Below, in pieces: positions 38,778 through 49,958 of a stretch of 64,000 bases of DNA. Source of the stretch: Paraspadella gotoi (Eukaryota > Chaetognatha); contig CM119265.1 of assembly GCA_051294375.1 (NCBI GenBank), positions 15,166,963 to 15,230,962 on the forward strand, written 5' to 3'. Numbering within the stretch: the stretch's first letter is position 1; each line of letters begins with the position of its first letter. The notes beneath the pieces were generated by a model. That model was not told the origin of the DNA and did not search any database. It was given only the letters and a program-made list of their open reading frames with translations. Position numbers and translations under genes: made by a program.

Positions 38778-39649
38778 TAGAAAATAAAAACAATTCTTAG
38801 AAAAAATAAAAAAGGGTGAAGAGAGAAACGTAGCGAGGAAAAGATAAGAGTAAGAATAAAAAGGGCGAAAAGAAACTACACTACATTTAGGCTACAGTGA
38901 GACTCTATCCTCGATTCCGAACGGCGAATATTAATGTATTACGTAGTTTTTTTTAAAAGTATTTTAGATATAACGGAGATGGGTCTTTGTGTGTTAATCA
39001 AGCTAAACGTTGCGTGGAAATCGTCAAGACGAAGACACTTTGAGTAAAAAGACTTGTGACGATATTCCCTCGAGCAAAAAACGAGAGGAATTTGAGTGGC
39101 GTGCGACGGTGTAGTGTGACAACGAGTCACGTGATCGCCGTGGCCTTGATGGGAAAGAGTTGTTGACGCGAATCGCAAATAAATTAGCGGCAAAAAAAGC
39201 CCAAAACCCAAAGGAAAAAGAAAAGAAATAAGAAAAAAAAAATTTTGAAAAAAAAAAGAAGAGAGAAAACAGAAGACAAATTAAATCGAAAAGAAGATTG
39301 AGTTTGGAGGAAGGGAGGAAGGGAGGAAGGGAGCAAGGAAAAGACGGAGGGAGGTAGGAGGAAAGGAAAGGAAGGAAGAGGGAAGAGGAACCACAGCATG
39401 GGTCGAAGAGGAAAATGGAGGTCGGAGGAAATGATAGAAGTCGGGAAGAGGCAAAACAGATACGGAACAAAGAATGTTTCATAAAGTTATGCTTCTTGAA
39501 TTTTGATGCAAGTAGAGTAGTTCGGGGTAAAATATAGTATTCCCCGAGGTCATAATTATACAACATACTTTGAAATGTTATTCCACTTAAATAATAGGGA
39601 AGCAGGTGTTCTGGGAGTGAATAAACGAGGCTGTTAGAGAGTCTTGATT

Positions 39650-39735
39650 GAAAGTTTTCAGTGTCCCGCTATGTTAAGATTATCTTGTAAGAGGGATGTA
39701 GGCCATAACCGACCTGAGCCTGTCCAAAATCATTA
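39650..39735 (+). repeat. Dispersed repeat, copy 2
   Basis: Resembles 11928-12025 in the same orientation. It shares GATTGAAAG, TGTAAGAG.GATG and GCCTGTCCAAA, with an insertion of about 8 bases relative to copy 1. Confidence 0.6.
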
Positions 39736-40621
39736 TTTGTTGTGGGTTGTTTCAATTTCATTAAACCAAAATGAAATCGTAGAAATGAGTTAAAAATCAT
39801 AAAAAAGATGAAAGAAACGACAATGAATAAATAAAATGAAAGGAGAGTAGAAGTCGAATAAGTCACGTTTTTCTCCCGAAATAAAAAAAGTCGATAAAGA
39901 AAAAAAAAAAGGAAATAAAAGAGGCGAACATTTCTGTTTACGTTCTTCCACTGCGCCCGAGACGACGTTATAGACGTCGTCCCCAGTTTTTTTCTTTCTT
40001 TTTTTTTTTGAGACTTTTTAAATTGTTTTTCTTTAGTAAATAATCAACGGCTTTCTTGCCCGCCTTCCTTCGCATACCACTTACCCTTTTCTTTCGAAAC
40101 CTCTCCGATCTTCTTTCCGCCAAATTCCCCAGACCCACCTGCCCTTCCCTTCTTCCCCGACGACGGCGCGGCGTCTCCAGAAAGTGTCACTTTTTGACGG
40201 TTTTTGGGACCCGAGGCATAAACTCGTCGTAAAACGAGGCATTAAATTTCAAACGTCGCCCTCGACTTCGCTTTAAATCGCTTTTTTTTTCGCTTTATTT
40301 CGCTTTATTTCGTGGTTGCGTTCGCTTTATTTATTGGTTTTCCCTCGACTGAGATAGTCGACGGAGTTGCGAACGGCCGCGCGGGAGGGTGTGGGAGGGA
40401 ACTGTGCATTAGGGTGGAGTGATGAAAAGATTGAGTGATTGAAACAATTATTTTTTTGCTGCCTATGGATATATAATTAATGAATTTTAAATCCTTTTAA
40501 AATCGTCAAATTTCAAAATTTTTTATTTTATTTTTAAGAACTGATTTGGATTCGCTGTAAAACTAAGAAACTTTTATAAAATATGTTGTGTATAAACTAT
40601 CAATTTCGTTGCGTTTTGAAG

Positions 40622-40750
40622 TTTAGGGAGAAAAAACAATTTATTTGTTTTTATACACGAATTGTATTATTGGTAAGACATGTTTCGACTCTTGAGTTTT
40701 AGAGTCTATTCAGTTATGACAATCAATATTTTTACTCTTTAACATTAGGT

Positions 40751-40792
<42 letters not shown>

Positions 40793-41126
40793 AAAAGAGG
40801 GAGTTTCCAACAAAGAATTGAGCAAAGGACAGTGGTCAGATATGAGGACAGGTGAAGGTAAGATCAGGGGAAGAAGTTGGGTGAAATTTGAAATAAGAAG
40901 AGAGAGAGAGAGAGAAGAGAGAGAGGAGAGAGACAGGGTAAGAGAAAATCTTACATTTTTTGTAATGTATAACAATGATAGAGAAATAAATAACAAACTT
41001 AATAGTTAAACTAATAGTAACATTGAAAAATAAATTAAAGAAATTGAAATAGAAGAATAAGTGATGAGGGATAGGTAAGTAAAGAGTTAGTGAAAATTAA
41101 GTTGAGAGAAAGAGCTCAAAGTGAGC
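40622..41126 (-). repeat. Left inverted arm of the retroelement remnant
   Basis: The reverse complement of 41706-42218. It contains a (GA)n (about 40751-40788) and interrupted GA (40901-40933), plus AT-rich single-copy-like sequence. No N gap separates the arms, unlike the palindromes at 10-30 kb. Confidence 0.9.
40673..40722 (-). ncRNA. Hammerhead-ribozyme-like motif, left arm (defective box 1)
   Basis: Read on the minus strand: CTGAATA (40713-40707), a six-pair helix II made from GACTCT and AGAGTC, then GAAACATGTC. The second core box and GTC site look complete, but the CTGANGA box is damaged, so cleavage by this copy alone is unlikely. Confidence 0.4.
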
Positions 41127-41278
41127 GGGACTGCCTCGTGCTGTCCCATGACCAAAATTGGTTTTCCAGAGGTATTAGAGAGGCTATCTACATCAAAGCC
41201 CTCGAGCCCTCTCTGAACCGTGATGGAGGACGCTTCGATTTCCCTCCAAGCTATGTTCGCTTATCAAGTTGGTGGTGA
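41090..41278 (+). pseudogene. Fragment of a retroelement GIY-YIG C-terminal region
   Basis: The frame from about 41130 reads NWFSRGIREAIYIKALEPSL followed by NRDGGRFDFPPSY, stop at 41276-41278. The pattern N-W-x3-G-x-x-E-A-I-x-I followed by P-S-L-N-R-D-G-G is, from family knowledge, the segment that closes the GIY-YIG endonuclease region in many invertebrate Penelope-like proteins. The N-terminal bases of the frame belong to the left arm and are not part of the protein. The GIY, YIG and reverse-transcriptase motifs are absent, so it cannot be active. Downstream, to 41705, the core continues without a long frame in that phase and looks like a 3' untranslated tail. Confidence 0.6.
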
Positions 41279-41705
41279 ACGCCCAGAGCCGCCCCAACCG
41301 CACGGTATATCCCTCGCCCCACTCAACGGGTCAGGCGGAGACCTCCCAGCAGGCAATGGACGACCGATACCTCTCCCGAGCCTGTAGCAAACCTGGATGA
41401 CTCTTCTCACACTGGGCGTCGTCCAAAACGACGGCTACAGGAGGAGGGAGAGGAGTCTGTATCTCCTGCACCAAAGCAGGCAAGAAACAGGCAATCGCCA
41501 CTCACCGTCAGGTGAGAGGAGGGCCATCGGCAGGCCTATCAGGCCAGAGAGATATTCGAGTGGCGTTAGGCATTTTCCCAGGAGGATCACTAACCAGGTC
41601 CCGAAATGTCACACTCCACAGTCATATCTTCTCAGCCCAATAGCAAGCCAAATGACCCGAGCCTATCGCAAACGTCCCACCTTTGCCAACCCGGGGGGGG
41701 GGCCA

Positions 41706-41905
41706 GCTCACTTTGAGCTCTTTCTCTCAACTTAATTTTCACTAACTCTTTACTTACCTATCCCTCATCACTTATTCTTCTATTTCAATTTCTTTAATTT
41801 ATTTTTCAATGTTACTATTAGTTTAACTATTAAGTTTGTTATTTTATTTCTCTATCATTGTTATACATTACAAAAAATGTAAAGATTTTCTCTTACCCTG
41901 TCTCT

Positions 41906-41954
<49 letters not shown>

Positions 41955-42051
41955 CAAATTTCACCCAACTTCTTCCCCTGATCTTACCTTCACCTGTTCC
42001 ATATCTGACCACTGTCCTTTGCTCAATTCTTTGTTGGAAACTCCCTCTTTT

Positions 42052-42091
<40 letters not shown>

Positions 42092-42218
42092 ACCTAATGT
42101 TAAAGAGTAAAAATATTGATTGTCATAACTGATGAAGACTCTAAAAACTCAAGAGTCGAACATGTCTTACAATAATACAATTCGTTGATAAAAAAAATAA
42201 ATTGTTTTTTCTCCTAAA
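41706..42218 (+). repeat. Right inverted arm of the retroelement remnant
   Basis: Mirrors the left arm: GAGCTC near the core, (CT)n tracts (about 41907-41949 and 42057-42090), then the ribozyme-like motif, ending in TTGTTTTTTCTCCTAAA. Confidence 0.9.
42116..42175 (+). ncRNA. Hammerhead-ribozyme-like motif, right arm
   Basis: CTGATGA at 42129-42135, helix II GACTCT (42137-42142) with AGAGTC (42152-42157), then GAA (42158-42160) and a CATGTC ending in the cleavage-type triplet GTC (42164-42166). ATTGT (42119-42123) can pair with ACAAT (42169-42173) as helix I, giving type I topology. Departures from the canonical core: one extra A between CTGATGA and helix II, and one A fewer after GAA than in the left arm. 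Helix III would be very short (ACATGT type), which suits a dimeric form. Activity is unproven. Confidence 0.5.
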
Positions 42219-43971
42219 TAAATATTTATATGATATTTTAATGTTTAGATCATAAAAATGATTAAAACGTTTTAACATATATAAGTTTCTACTACAGAGA
42301 GATAAAAAAGTCAGGAATTTTCACCATTTTTCTTATTTTTAAACATTGAGATGACAGAATTTTTGATAACATGTTTTATATTTTTGATTCAACTTTTTAT
42401 GAAGAATCTGAATCTTTATTAAAAGTTTTATAAAAATTATTTTTAAAATTTACTATTTATAAGATAAGATTACTACAAATATATTATATTTTACTATTCT
42501 GTTCCCGAGATAATATGAACAAATATTTTTTGTACTAGTTAATCATACTATCTCACATCTAAATATCATTGTTCGATCATTCAAATAAATTTTTTTTGTT
42601 CTTGAGTGCTCCACTCTACTGTGCATAGTGGAGACTTGTGAAGACTTGTGAAGACTTGTGGAGGAGGGGAACGTGGTCGGGACGTGGTAAAAGAGGATGA
42701 AGGATAAAGAATTCGAGAAGGGAGGAAGGAAATAAAAGGAGGAAAGGAAAGATGGGGAAGAATAAAGCCTTTTGTCGGGAGGTAAAGACGTCAAAAAAAA
42801 AAAAGGCTCTGATGAAAGAACCGAGAAAAACGGAGGAAAACCTAAAAAGAAATTGCTTAGAAACTCCTTTGGTTCTTCGGCGTCCTGCATGACTTAATGT
42901 AAACTGCAAGAATTTCGTTGTTGAAGAAATATTTGCTGTCGAAAGGAACGAATGAAAATGATCGGAGATTAAAAAATAATCAAGATGACATAAGCGATGA
43001 TGACGATGATTACGATGACGACGTCGGGAGAAAAGAATCTAAAAATAATTACGACAACGGTCAGAGATTTCTTGAGTTTTTTCTCCGTCAAGAGAAGAAA
43101 CAAAATGGCAAATTCCTCATTTTAGACAAAACGTGGAATTTAAAGTTATAAAGTGGCGCGTTTTTTTTTTGTTTGTTTTTTTTTTTGCACAGAAGTGTAA
43201 TGAGGATTTTATCTTCTTTGTTGGGGTCTTTATCGTCCTTTTAATTACCCGTCTAGGTCATGGAAGCGTGCGACGCCGCTAGAGCACAGGGCTATTTTAA
43301 TTAGCTCCCGGGGATTGCAATAGATGGCGTTGCAGGTGGTTATTGCGATTTAAATCATCCCTCCCTCAAGGATGCGCGTCCGCGGAGTCGCCAGGCGAGA
43401 AACGCCTTCGAAGCGACGGCGCCTCGTTACAAGAAAGAAGAAGTTTTTATTATTTCTCTAAGTAGTCACTAGTTAAGTAGTTATGATAATCGTTATCAAT
43501 TATGAATTTAAAAAGAAACCAGATGAATTGTAAACTGAATAAAATCAAACGAAGATGTTCGTGCGTCCAACCTTTTTCGACTCCTGCAACTTTCCTCTTT
43601 GAAATACATTTAATAATCTCATGGAAATTTAAAAGCAATTTTCTGGTTTTGAATGTTTACTTTTCTCACGTTTTTCCGAAAAAAAAAGAGAGAGAAAGAT
43701 TTTTTAAAAAAATATTTAAGGTTCGATAATCGGATAAATGTTTTTCCATTTTAACGCGCTCTAATAGCACCTCCCATCGCGATGCCGGCCGACGAACGAA
43801 CTAGTAAAGCGTAATTGTTTTACAAAATAAAAGAGCAACGAGCGACGAGCGACGAGGAAGCGAAAAGACAATAAAAGCGAAAGAGAAAAAAAAAAAGGCC
43901 GCGGAAAAGGCGGGAAAATAAATTAAAGAAATAAAAACCTAGAGGCGAGAAAAAAAAGGGAAAGAAATCGT

Positions 43972-44072
<101 letters not shown>

Positions 44073-44188
44073 AAAAAAAACTAGAAAAGGTGCGTGAGGC
44101 AAAGGAAAGGGAGGAACGAGGAAGATTCAGATCCCTTATTCCCATTTATCTCTCCGCTTAATGATACAAGATACTTCTTAATGAACTC

Positions 44189-44225
<37 letters not shown>

Positions 44226-44287
44226 ACCCTTACCTCCGTTTCCAGGTTTTTGTACCACCGGTTGCTTTTTTTTTGTAGAAGCAAAAA

Positions 44288-44289
<2 letters not shown>

Positions 44290-44375
<86 letters not shown>

Positions 44376-44395
44376 TTTTCTCTCCTTATCTCTCT
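44290..44395. repeat. (CT)n microsatellite
   Basis: About 105 bp of CT with a few TTTC interruptions. Together with GA at 43976-44070 and shorter CT at 44189-44225 it forms an inverted pair able to fold. Confidence 0.95.
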
Positions 44396-45267
44396 CCCTT
44401 TCTACCAAGCAAGAGAAAGGAATTAAATCACGAAAAAAAGTAACGGGATTAATGGATAAAAAACCAACAACCATCTGTCGTTGCCTTTTGTTTTGTTTAT
44501 TTCATGATTTCTTTTCTATTTATGTTTCTGTTATTATTCTGTCTTTTTTATGATTCTCTCGCCAGAGTCTCGTCGGAGATTCAAAGTCATTCTCTTCTCA
44601 TTAACCTTCTCTCTTTTTTTCGCAATTTTCTGTGTACACGTACAGTCGTATACAGTGGCGTCCGGACGTTTTCTTCTTTGCTCTCTCTCTCTCTCTACCT
44701 CTCTCTATCTCTACCTCTCTCTGCCTATCTCTCTTTAATCACCAGCCTTCAATTTCTTTTCTCCGCCTTAAGACTCGTTTTTCCAATCAAGATAATGATA
44801 TGCTGTTTCCGAAGCTTCAACTTGAAACTGAAAAGAGAGCTAGGGAGAGAGAGAGACAAAGATAGTGGAATAGACAGAGAGAGAAAAAGTTAGAAAAAAA
44901 AAAAGAGATTTTCAGAAAGATATTCAAGTTTTATTTTCTATCAAAATTTCGCCAATATCATCTGATATATATAATGAAAAGTTTGGAAAAAGAATGCATA
45001 ATACATTAGCTTGAACTACAAATTTTGAGGATAAGATCATTTTTAAACTTTTTTAGATTCATCGCCTTTTGCCTAATGGTAAAAGAAGTGCAATATCCTA
45101 ATATCCCCTTAAGTACATAACGTAATATCCCCTTAACCTCGACTTTAAACGAAACGATCGGAGTCGGGGGCAAAGAAAGGAAAACAAAAAATTAAAAAAC
45201 AAAAAAGTTATGATCCAAAAAATCTTTGTGCTAAAACATCGACTGTAAAGAGACGCCATTACTATAA

Positions 45268-45313
45268 AAAATAATAATAATAATAATATGATGATGATAA
45301 TATTAATAAAAAC

Positions 45314-45367
<54 letters not shown>

Positions 45368-45395
45368 TTAATAATAATAATAATAATAATAATAA
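45268..45395. repeat. (TAA)n microsatellite
   Basis: About 125 bp of AAT/TAA triplets with ATG and TTA interruptions near 45287-45315 and 45366. Confidence 0.93.
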
Positions 45396-45637
45396 ACAAC
45401 GTTCTCGCTCTCAAAATGGCGCCCGATGGCTGACTTTCCTCGCGCTCTCGACTAAGTTTTTTCTTTTCCCGCGACATTTTGTGATTTTCCTCGAAATTCC
45501 GATTCTGAATCTTTTTTTTCGATCATAACAAAATAAAAGGAGGAAGCGAATAAAGAGGAGGAGACTTATCTCATGTCGATCCCTCCTTTAAATAATTGAG
45601 TTTCTCCGTTTCACAATCTCTTCAATTCATATTCTCT

Positions 45638-45756
<119 letters not shown>

Positions 45757-46289
45757 CTTTTATTCTATCACCCCAACAAATTCGGAACTTCAACCAGATA
45801 GATTTCAAATTTCTTTTTGCTACGGGGTTTTTTAAAAAATTTCCATCATCAACGCCACCGAATCGCTCTCGCTCCAGGGAAAGAACAATCAATGTCTTCA
45901 AAAATACAATAATACCACAAAAAAAAATATTATAAGTATTGTTTTATTACGGTGTTATCATTGTAATTATTATCATCACATGATTTCCACTTTCTCTTTT
46001 TTTACCGCCTAAACCCTTAACCCCTACAAACCCCCCAACTCCCCAACCATCCCGTTCACCACTACCGACCCCTACACCGCCCCCGCCCTGCAATCCCATC
46101 CGCCACCCCCGGCCCAGTTGCGGCGCGCCTTAAGTGCACGCCAGGGACCCTTCCCGCGCCAATCCCTGATTCTCCTCTTCGTCGACCTTGAGTTTCCTTC
46201 AAGCGCCGCCACTCCACGCCGATCCCTCTGTCCGTGGGACCCAACGGGCGAGAGTGTCTTTGCGCATGCGCGGTTTTTTTTTCTTTTTT

Positions 46290-46772
46290 AGCCGGAATCT
46301 ACTGTAAGCAGATTCCGGCTCCATAATTCACTTTGTCAGTCCGTCGGTCCGCCCCCCAATCTTGTCGGGCATTCACTTATATCATGTCAGAACATCGAAT
46401 TATGACATGTCCGTCCGTCTGTCTGTCTGTGTGTCCGTCCGTCCGTCCGTCCCACCTTAGCAAAAAACACCAATTACTCGTGATTGGATGGATGGATTGG
46501 AATGAAATTTTGTGTGTGGGTAGAAAATTGTGTGATTGAGCTGGAAATAAAGTTTCGATGGAATCGTCCAAGTGGAAATGAGTTAAAATGGAAAAAACAA
46601 AAAAATATATTTCACTATTTAAACGCCATTACTTATGAGTGAATGGGGCGATTGACTTCAAATTTTGTATGATTGAGAGGCGAGACAAAGTGGAAAACAA
46701 TTTTGACACGAATAAAAAAAAAATTAATATTAATTAAATAATTAATTAATTATCTGATCAGCTGCTTACGGC
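46290..46772 (+). mobile_element. Short hairpin-ended dispersed repeat (possible MITE-like element)
   Basis: The left end is an 11-bp perfect hairpin, AGCCGGAATCT (46290-46300), 9-nt loop, AGATTCCGGCT (46310-46320). The right end, read on the minus strand, begins AGCCGTAAGCAG; the left also has AGCCG and GTAAGCAG, so the termini are related in inverted orientation. Between them are a GTCC/GTCT tract (46409-46450) and two diverged copies of a motif with GGAATGAAATTTTGTGTG (about 46468-46590 and 46626-46715). No protein is encoded. The class is inferred from structure. Confidence 0.45.
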
Positions 46773-47749
46773 TAATGATCGTGGTCAGCTCAGGCATTGT
46801 TTGCTCAAACTTGTTTTTTTTTTTCTTTATTTTTCTCTCTCTTCACTTTATCCTCCTTCTGCCTCCCTCTGCCTCTTGGGCCGCTGATGATATGCAAAAA
46901 GTCTTGACAAATTCCCCCCCCCTTTGCTCTCCCCCCCCAAACGCAGCCACCGCGCGCCGGGTTTCCGTATAGAAGGCAGCCGCAACAAACACAATTTCCA
47001 AATTCTATTTCTGTTAAAATTGAAACCTTTTGTTGCTTTCGGAGCGAAGCGGCGGAAACGGGGGGGGGAGGGGATGGAGAGGGGGGAGAGGGAGCGAAGA
47101 ATGAGAGGTGGGGGAGAGCGACCGGCGAACGGCGAGGATAGAAAAGAGACGACGATTGGCGGTTGCTGGAACTTGTTGGTTGGATGGAATTAAAAGGAGA
47201 AGAATGAGTAGGAGCAGATGGAGAAGGGTTTCGGAATATAAAGGGCAGATTCGAGGATGGGAGAAATCCCTGCCGGGCGTGAGAGAGAAGGGAGGAAGGA
47301 AACAGCGGAGGGGAGAAGGAGAAAAAGATATGATCGCGGGGAAGGAGAAGAAGAAGATGATTTTTCCGGAGATTTTGGGTGGCGGTGCCGCGAAAAATAA
47401 AGATCGGTGGGTTAGAGAGATGAAAAGGAGGCGAGTTCGTTTGTGAGAGAATTTCGGTGAGGTATTGAGAATATTGCTGAGGAACGGAAATTCGTTCCTT
47501 TCTCAAAATTCACATCTAGAGTCTCACCTCGAATTCACTCGAGTCCATTAAATCTGTTGAGCGATTGTGAATTGCTATATTGTGGTAGTGAATTCACTAT
47601 CACAATATCTTTCATTCCTGCTGCTACGCGAGACACGGTTTTTCGATCTGGCGATCGAGCGACTTTCGTGGGTGAGATTTTGGGCCATCTTTTCCAAAAG
47701 CGCTCCATTTCAGCTTAAATTCAAAATTAAATATGTTTTTTACGTTTAA

Positions 47750-47960
47750 AGATTAAGGGTTAGGGGTTAAGGATATGGATTAGGTTATGGATTAGGGTTT
47801 GGGATTACGATAAAGATTCGGTTTATGTTTTTATTGTGGATTATAATTAAGGTTTAGCGTTTAAGGTGAGGATAAAAGGTTAGGATATAAGGTTCAGGAT
47901 TAGGGTTAGAAATTAGGTTAGGGTCTAGGAATAGGGTTGGGGATTGAATTAAGCATTTTA
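47750..47960. repeat. Telomere-like degenerate GGATTA/GGGTTA array
   Basis: Irregular units such as TTAAGGGTTAGGGGTTA, GGATTAGGGTTTGGGATTA and GGTTAGGG over about 200 bp, of the same character as 14800-14940. Confidence 0.7.
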
Positions 47961-48168
47961 GAAAGGGAGATAAAAATTAGGTTCAAGGACTAAAGAAAGC
48001 AATGGGACGTTTCCCGATTTTCGTGTTGTGGGGAGACAAAGATGGTAACCCGGGTTAAGAAGAAATTTCTGCAAAGAAAAAGACGGAGTGGGAGGAATCT
48101 CGTCGGGGAGTCGAATGGGGAAGGCAGGGGAAAGGAAAGATGGTCGTCGGGAAGAGTGACGCCCTTAC

Positions 48169-48287
48169 CAAGCGTCGTTGTCCCATTCGCCGGTTTTAAA
48201 CCTCCGCCGTTCGACCGACGCAGATGCTGCGGCTTGGTATGCAGCGGATGCTGCAGGTGCCGCGGGTTCTGCCTCTGCGTCGCCCAT
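48169..48287 (-). CDS. Candidate initial exon, protein family unknown
   Basis: ATG at 48287 on the minus strand in a good context (GGAGAATGGGC), then 39 codons starting MGDAEAEPAAPAASAAYQAA and ending RRRFKTGEWDNDA, with donor TG|GTAAGG at 48169/48168 leaving phase 2. The N-terminal half is Ala/Glu-rich and likely disordered; the basic-to-acidic end RRRFKTGEWDNDA looks conserved in style, but I cannot name the family. Without the splice the frame stops at the TAA inside the donor, typical of a first exon reading into its intron. No matching second exon was found to the left within the window, though the intron could be long. A 56-bp minisatellite begins about 50 bp upstream of the ATG. Confidence 0.45.
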
Positions 48288-48336
48288 TCTCCTCCGGCGG
48301 GACCGGTCGTCTCTCGAGGGAGATAGGGGAGAAAGA

Positions 48337-48566
48337 AGAGGTTGAGGGAGGAAGATGAGAAGGTGAGGGTTGAAAGGAGGAGGTGAGAAAGAGGAGGTTG
48401 AGGGAGGAAGATGAGAAGGTGAGGGTTGAAAGGAGGAGGTGAGAAAGAGGAGGTTGAGGGAGGAAGATGAGAAGGTGAGGGTTGAAAGGAGGAGGTGAGA
48501 AAGAAGAGGTTGAGGGAGGAAGATGAGAAGTTGAGGGTTGAAAGGAGGAGGTGAGGAAGAGAGGGG
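48337..48566. repeat. 56-bp minisatellite, about 4 copies
   Basis: The unit begins GAGGTTGAGGGAGGAAGATG and continues AGAAGGTGAGGGTTGAAAGG, then AGGAGGTGAGAAAGAG. GTTG anchors at 48341, 48397, 48453 and 48509 give an exact 56-bp period. Copies differ by single bases only. All purine plus T on the plus strand. Confidence 0.95.
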
Positions 48567-49368
48567 AGAAAGCGGAGAAAAAAAGAAAATTGCGGCGGAG
48601 AAAGGTAAAATTAAAGATACAAATGAATAAGAAATAAGAGGCGAGCTAAAGGGGTCTAAAATCTCGACTAGATCCGGCGAAACAGGAAGGAAGGAAAAGT
48701 TAAGGGGGTTTGAGAAGATGGAATGAGAAAAGCGCCGAAGATTCTTGTCTCCCACGATTGATGGCGCCACGAGAGGTCGATGGTTCGTGAAGCCGCCACC
48801 AGGAGCGCGCGAGAATTCGAAGGAGGAGAAATAAAAAAAAATTAAAAAGAATAAAAAGAGAAGAGCATCGGAGAAAAAATAAAAAGAGAGAATCGTTGGG
48901 AACCAAAAAAAAAAAATTGGGGACGAATAAAATTTGAGAGAAAAGAAAAGAAAAAAGAGATAAATTCTAAAACCTCGTATATATCAATGGAATTTGGTGG
49001 ATTTCATAGAAGATTTTAGAAAGAAGGGGTTACTCGCTTTACAATATTTGATATATATACAATTATACATTGTAATGTAACAAATTTTAATTCAGAAATG
49101 ATAATCTAAAAATGAAAGTTTTCAACGAATATATTGTACTTAAGGGAACGTAGTAGTTCTCATGAATAAGATGAAAAATAGATTATCATTATCTTCTTTG
49201 TCTTGTACTGATTATTTTCTTCGGTGCTGTATTTTTAATTTAATTTTATTCTAATTACTAATGACATTAATCGAGAATCTTCAAGTTTAACTTTTGTACT
49301 CCGCAGATTTTCTCATCAACCAGAGTCCTAGAAAAGAAATTTATGAAAACGGAATTTAATTTAATTTC

Positions 49369-49412
<44 letters not shown>

Positions 49413-49719
49413 AAGTGAGAGACAGAGAGAGAGAGTGACAAAAAGAAAAAGCCAAAGAAGTAGACAGTGACAGAAAGTATATTCATCTACAGAAATAAAA
49501 TGAATAAAATAAAATAAAAGAGATAAAAATAAATGAAGCAAAGGGGCGGCTCATCCCTGCGAGTCTTGGCCCGATCCAGAATTTATACCGAAGACGTCAA
49601 ATATTTTTTGGGGGCCAGAAAAAATGGTGGATGAGAGGAGAATCAAAGGGTCAGACGTCGTAACGTCTGAAGGTCGCTCGGGTCTGTGACTTGTGTCGGA
49701 ATCTCTTTCAAACGCGAAT

Positions 49720-49725
<6 letters not shown>

Positions 49726-49814
<89 letters not shown>

Positions 49815-49873
49815 AGAGAGGAGAGAGAGAGAGAGAGAGAATCTTACCGAAGATAGATTTCTTTTTTTTCTTC

Positions 49874-49958
<85 letters not shown>
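49726..49958. repeat. Adjacent GA and CT microsatellites (inverted pair)
   Basis: GA-rich from 49726 to 49840, a 40-bp spacer, then CT-rich from 49880 to 49958. They are complementary and could form a hairpin with a stem of up to about 80 bp. Confidence 0.9.

Larger units (their letters stand above)
38352..40621. other. Repeat-bearing intergenic interval
   Basis: Contains (TTTC)n at 38352-38378, CT-rich DNA at 38609-38640, (GA)n at 38717-38775, a purine-rich stretch 39190-39420 with short GGAA-type repeats, the second copy of a dispersed repeat (39650-39735), and a CpG-containing stretch near 39940-40400. No exon recognised. Confidence 0.5.
40622..42218 (+). mobile_element. Penelope-like retroelement remnant with inverted arms
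   Basis: Two arms (40622-41126 and 41706-42218) are near-perfect inverted repeats, differing by a few one-base indels and by CT/GA tract length, and flank a 579-bp unique core. The core begins with a frame whose residues match, from memory, the C-terminal end of the GIY-YIG endonuclease region of Penelope-like reverse transcriptases. The outer part of each arm holds a hammerhead-like motif, a feature reported for Penelope-like elements. No reverse-transcriptase domain is present, so this is a 3'-end fragment. An alternative is a foldback element that captured a retroelement end. Confidence 0.6.

Noticed and set aside
46805-47506. Minus-strand frame of 233 codons
   Set aside because: It is dominated by Pro/Ser/Phe from a purine-rich opposite strand, with no domain or splice support.
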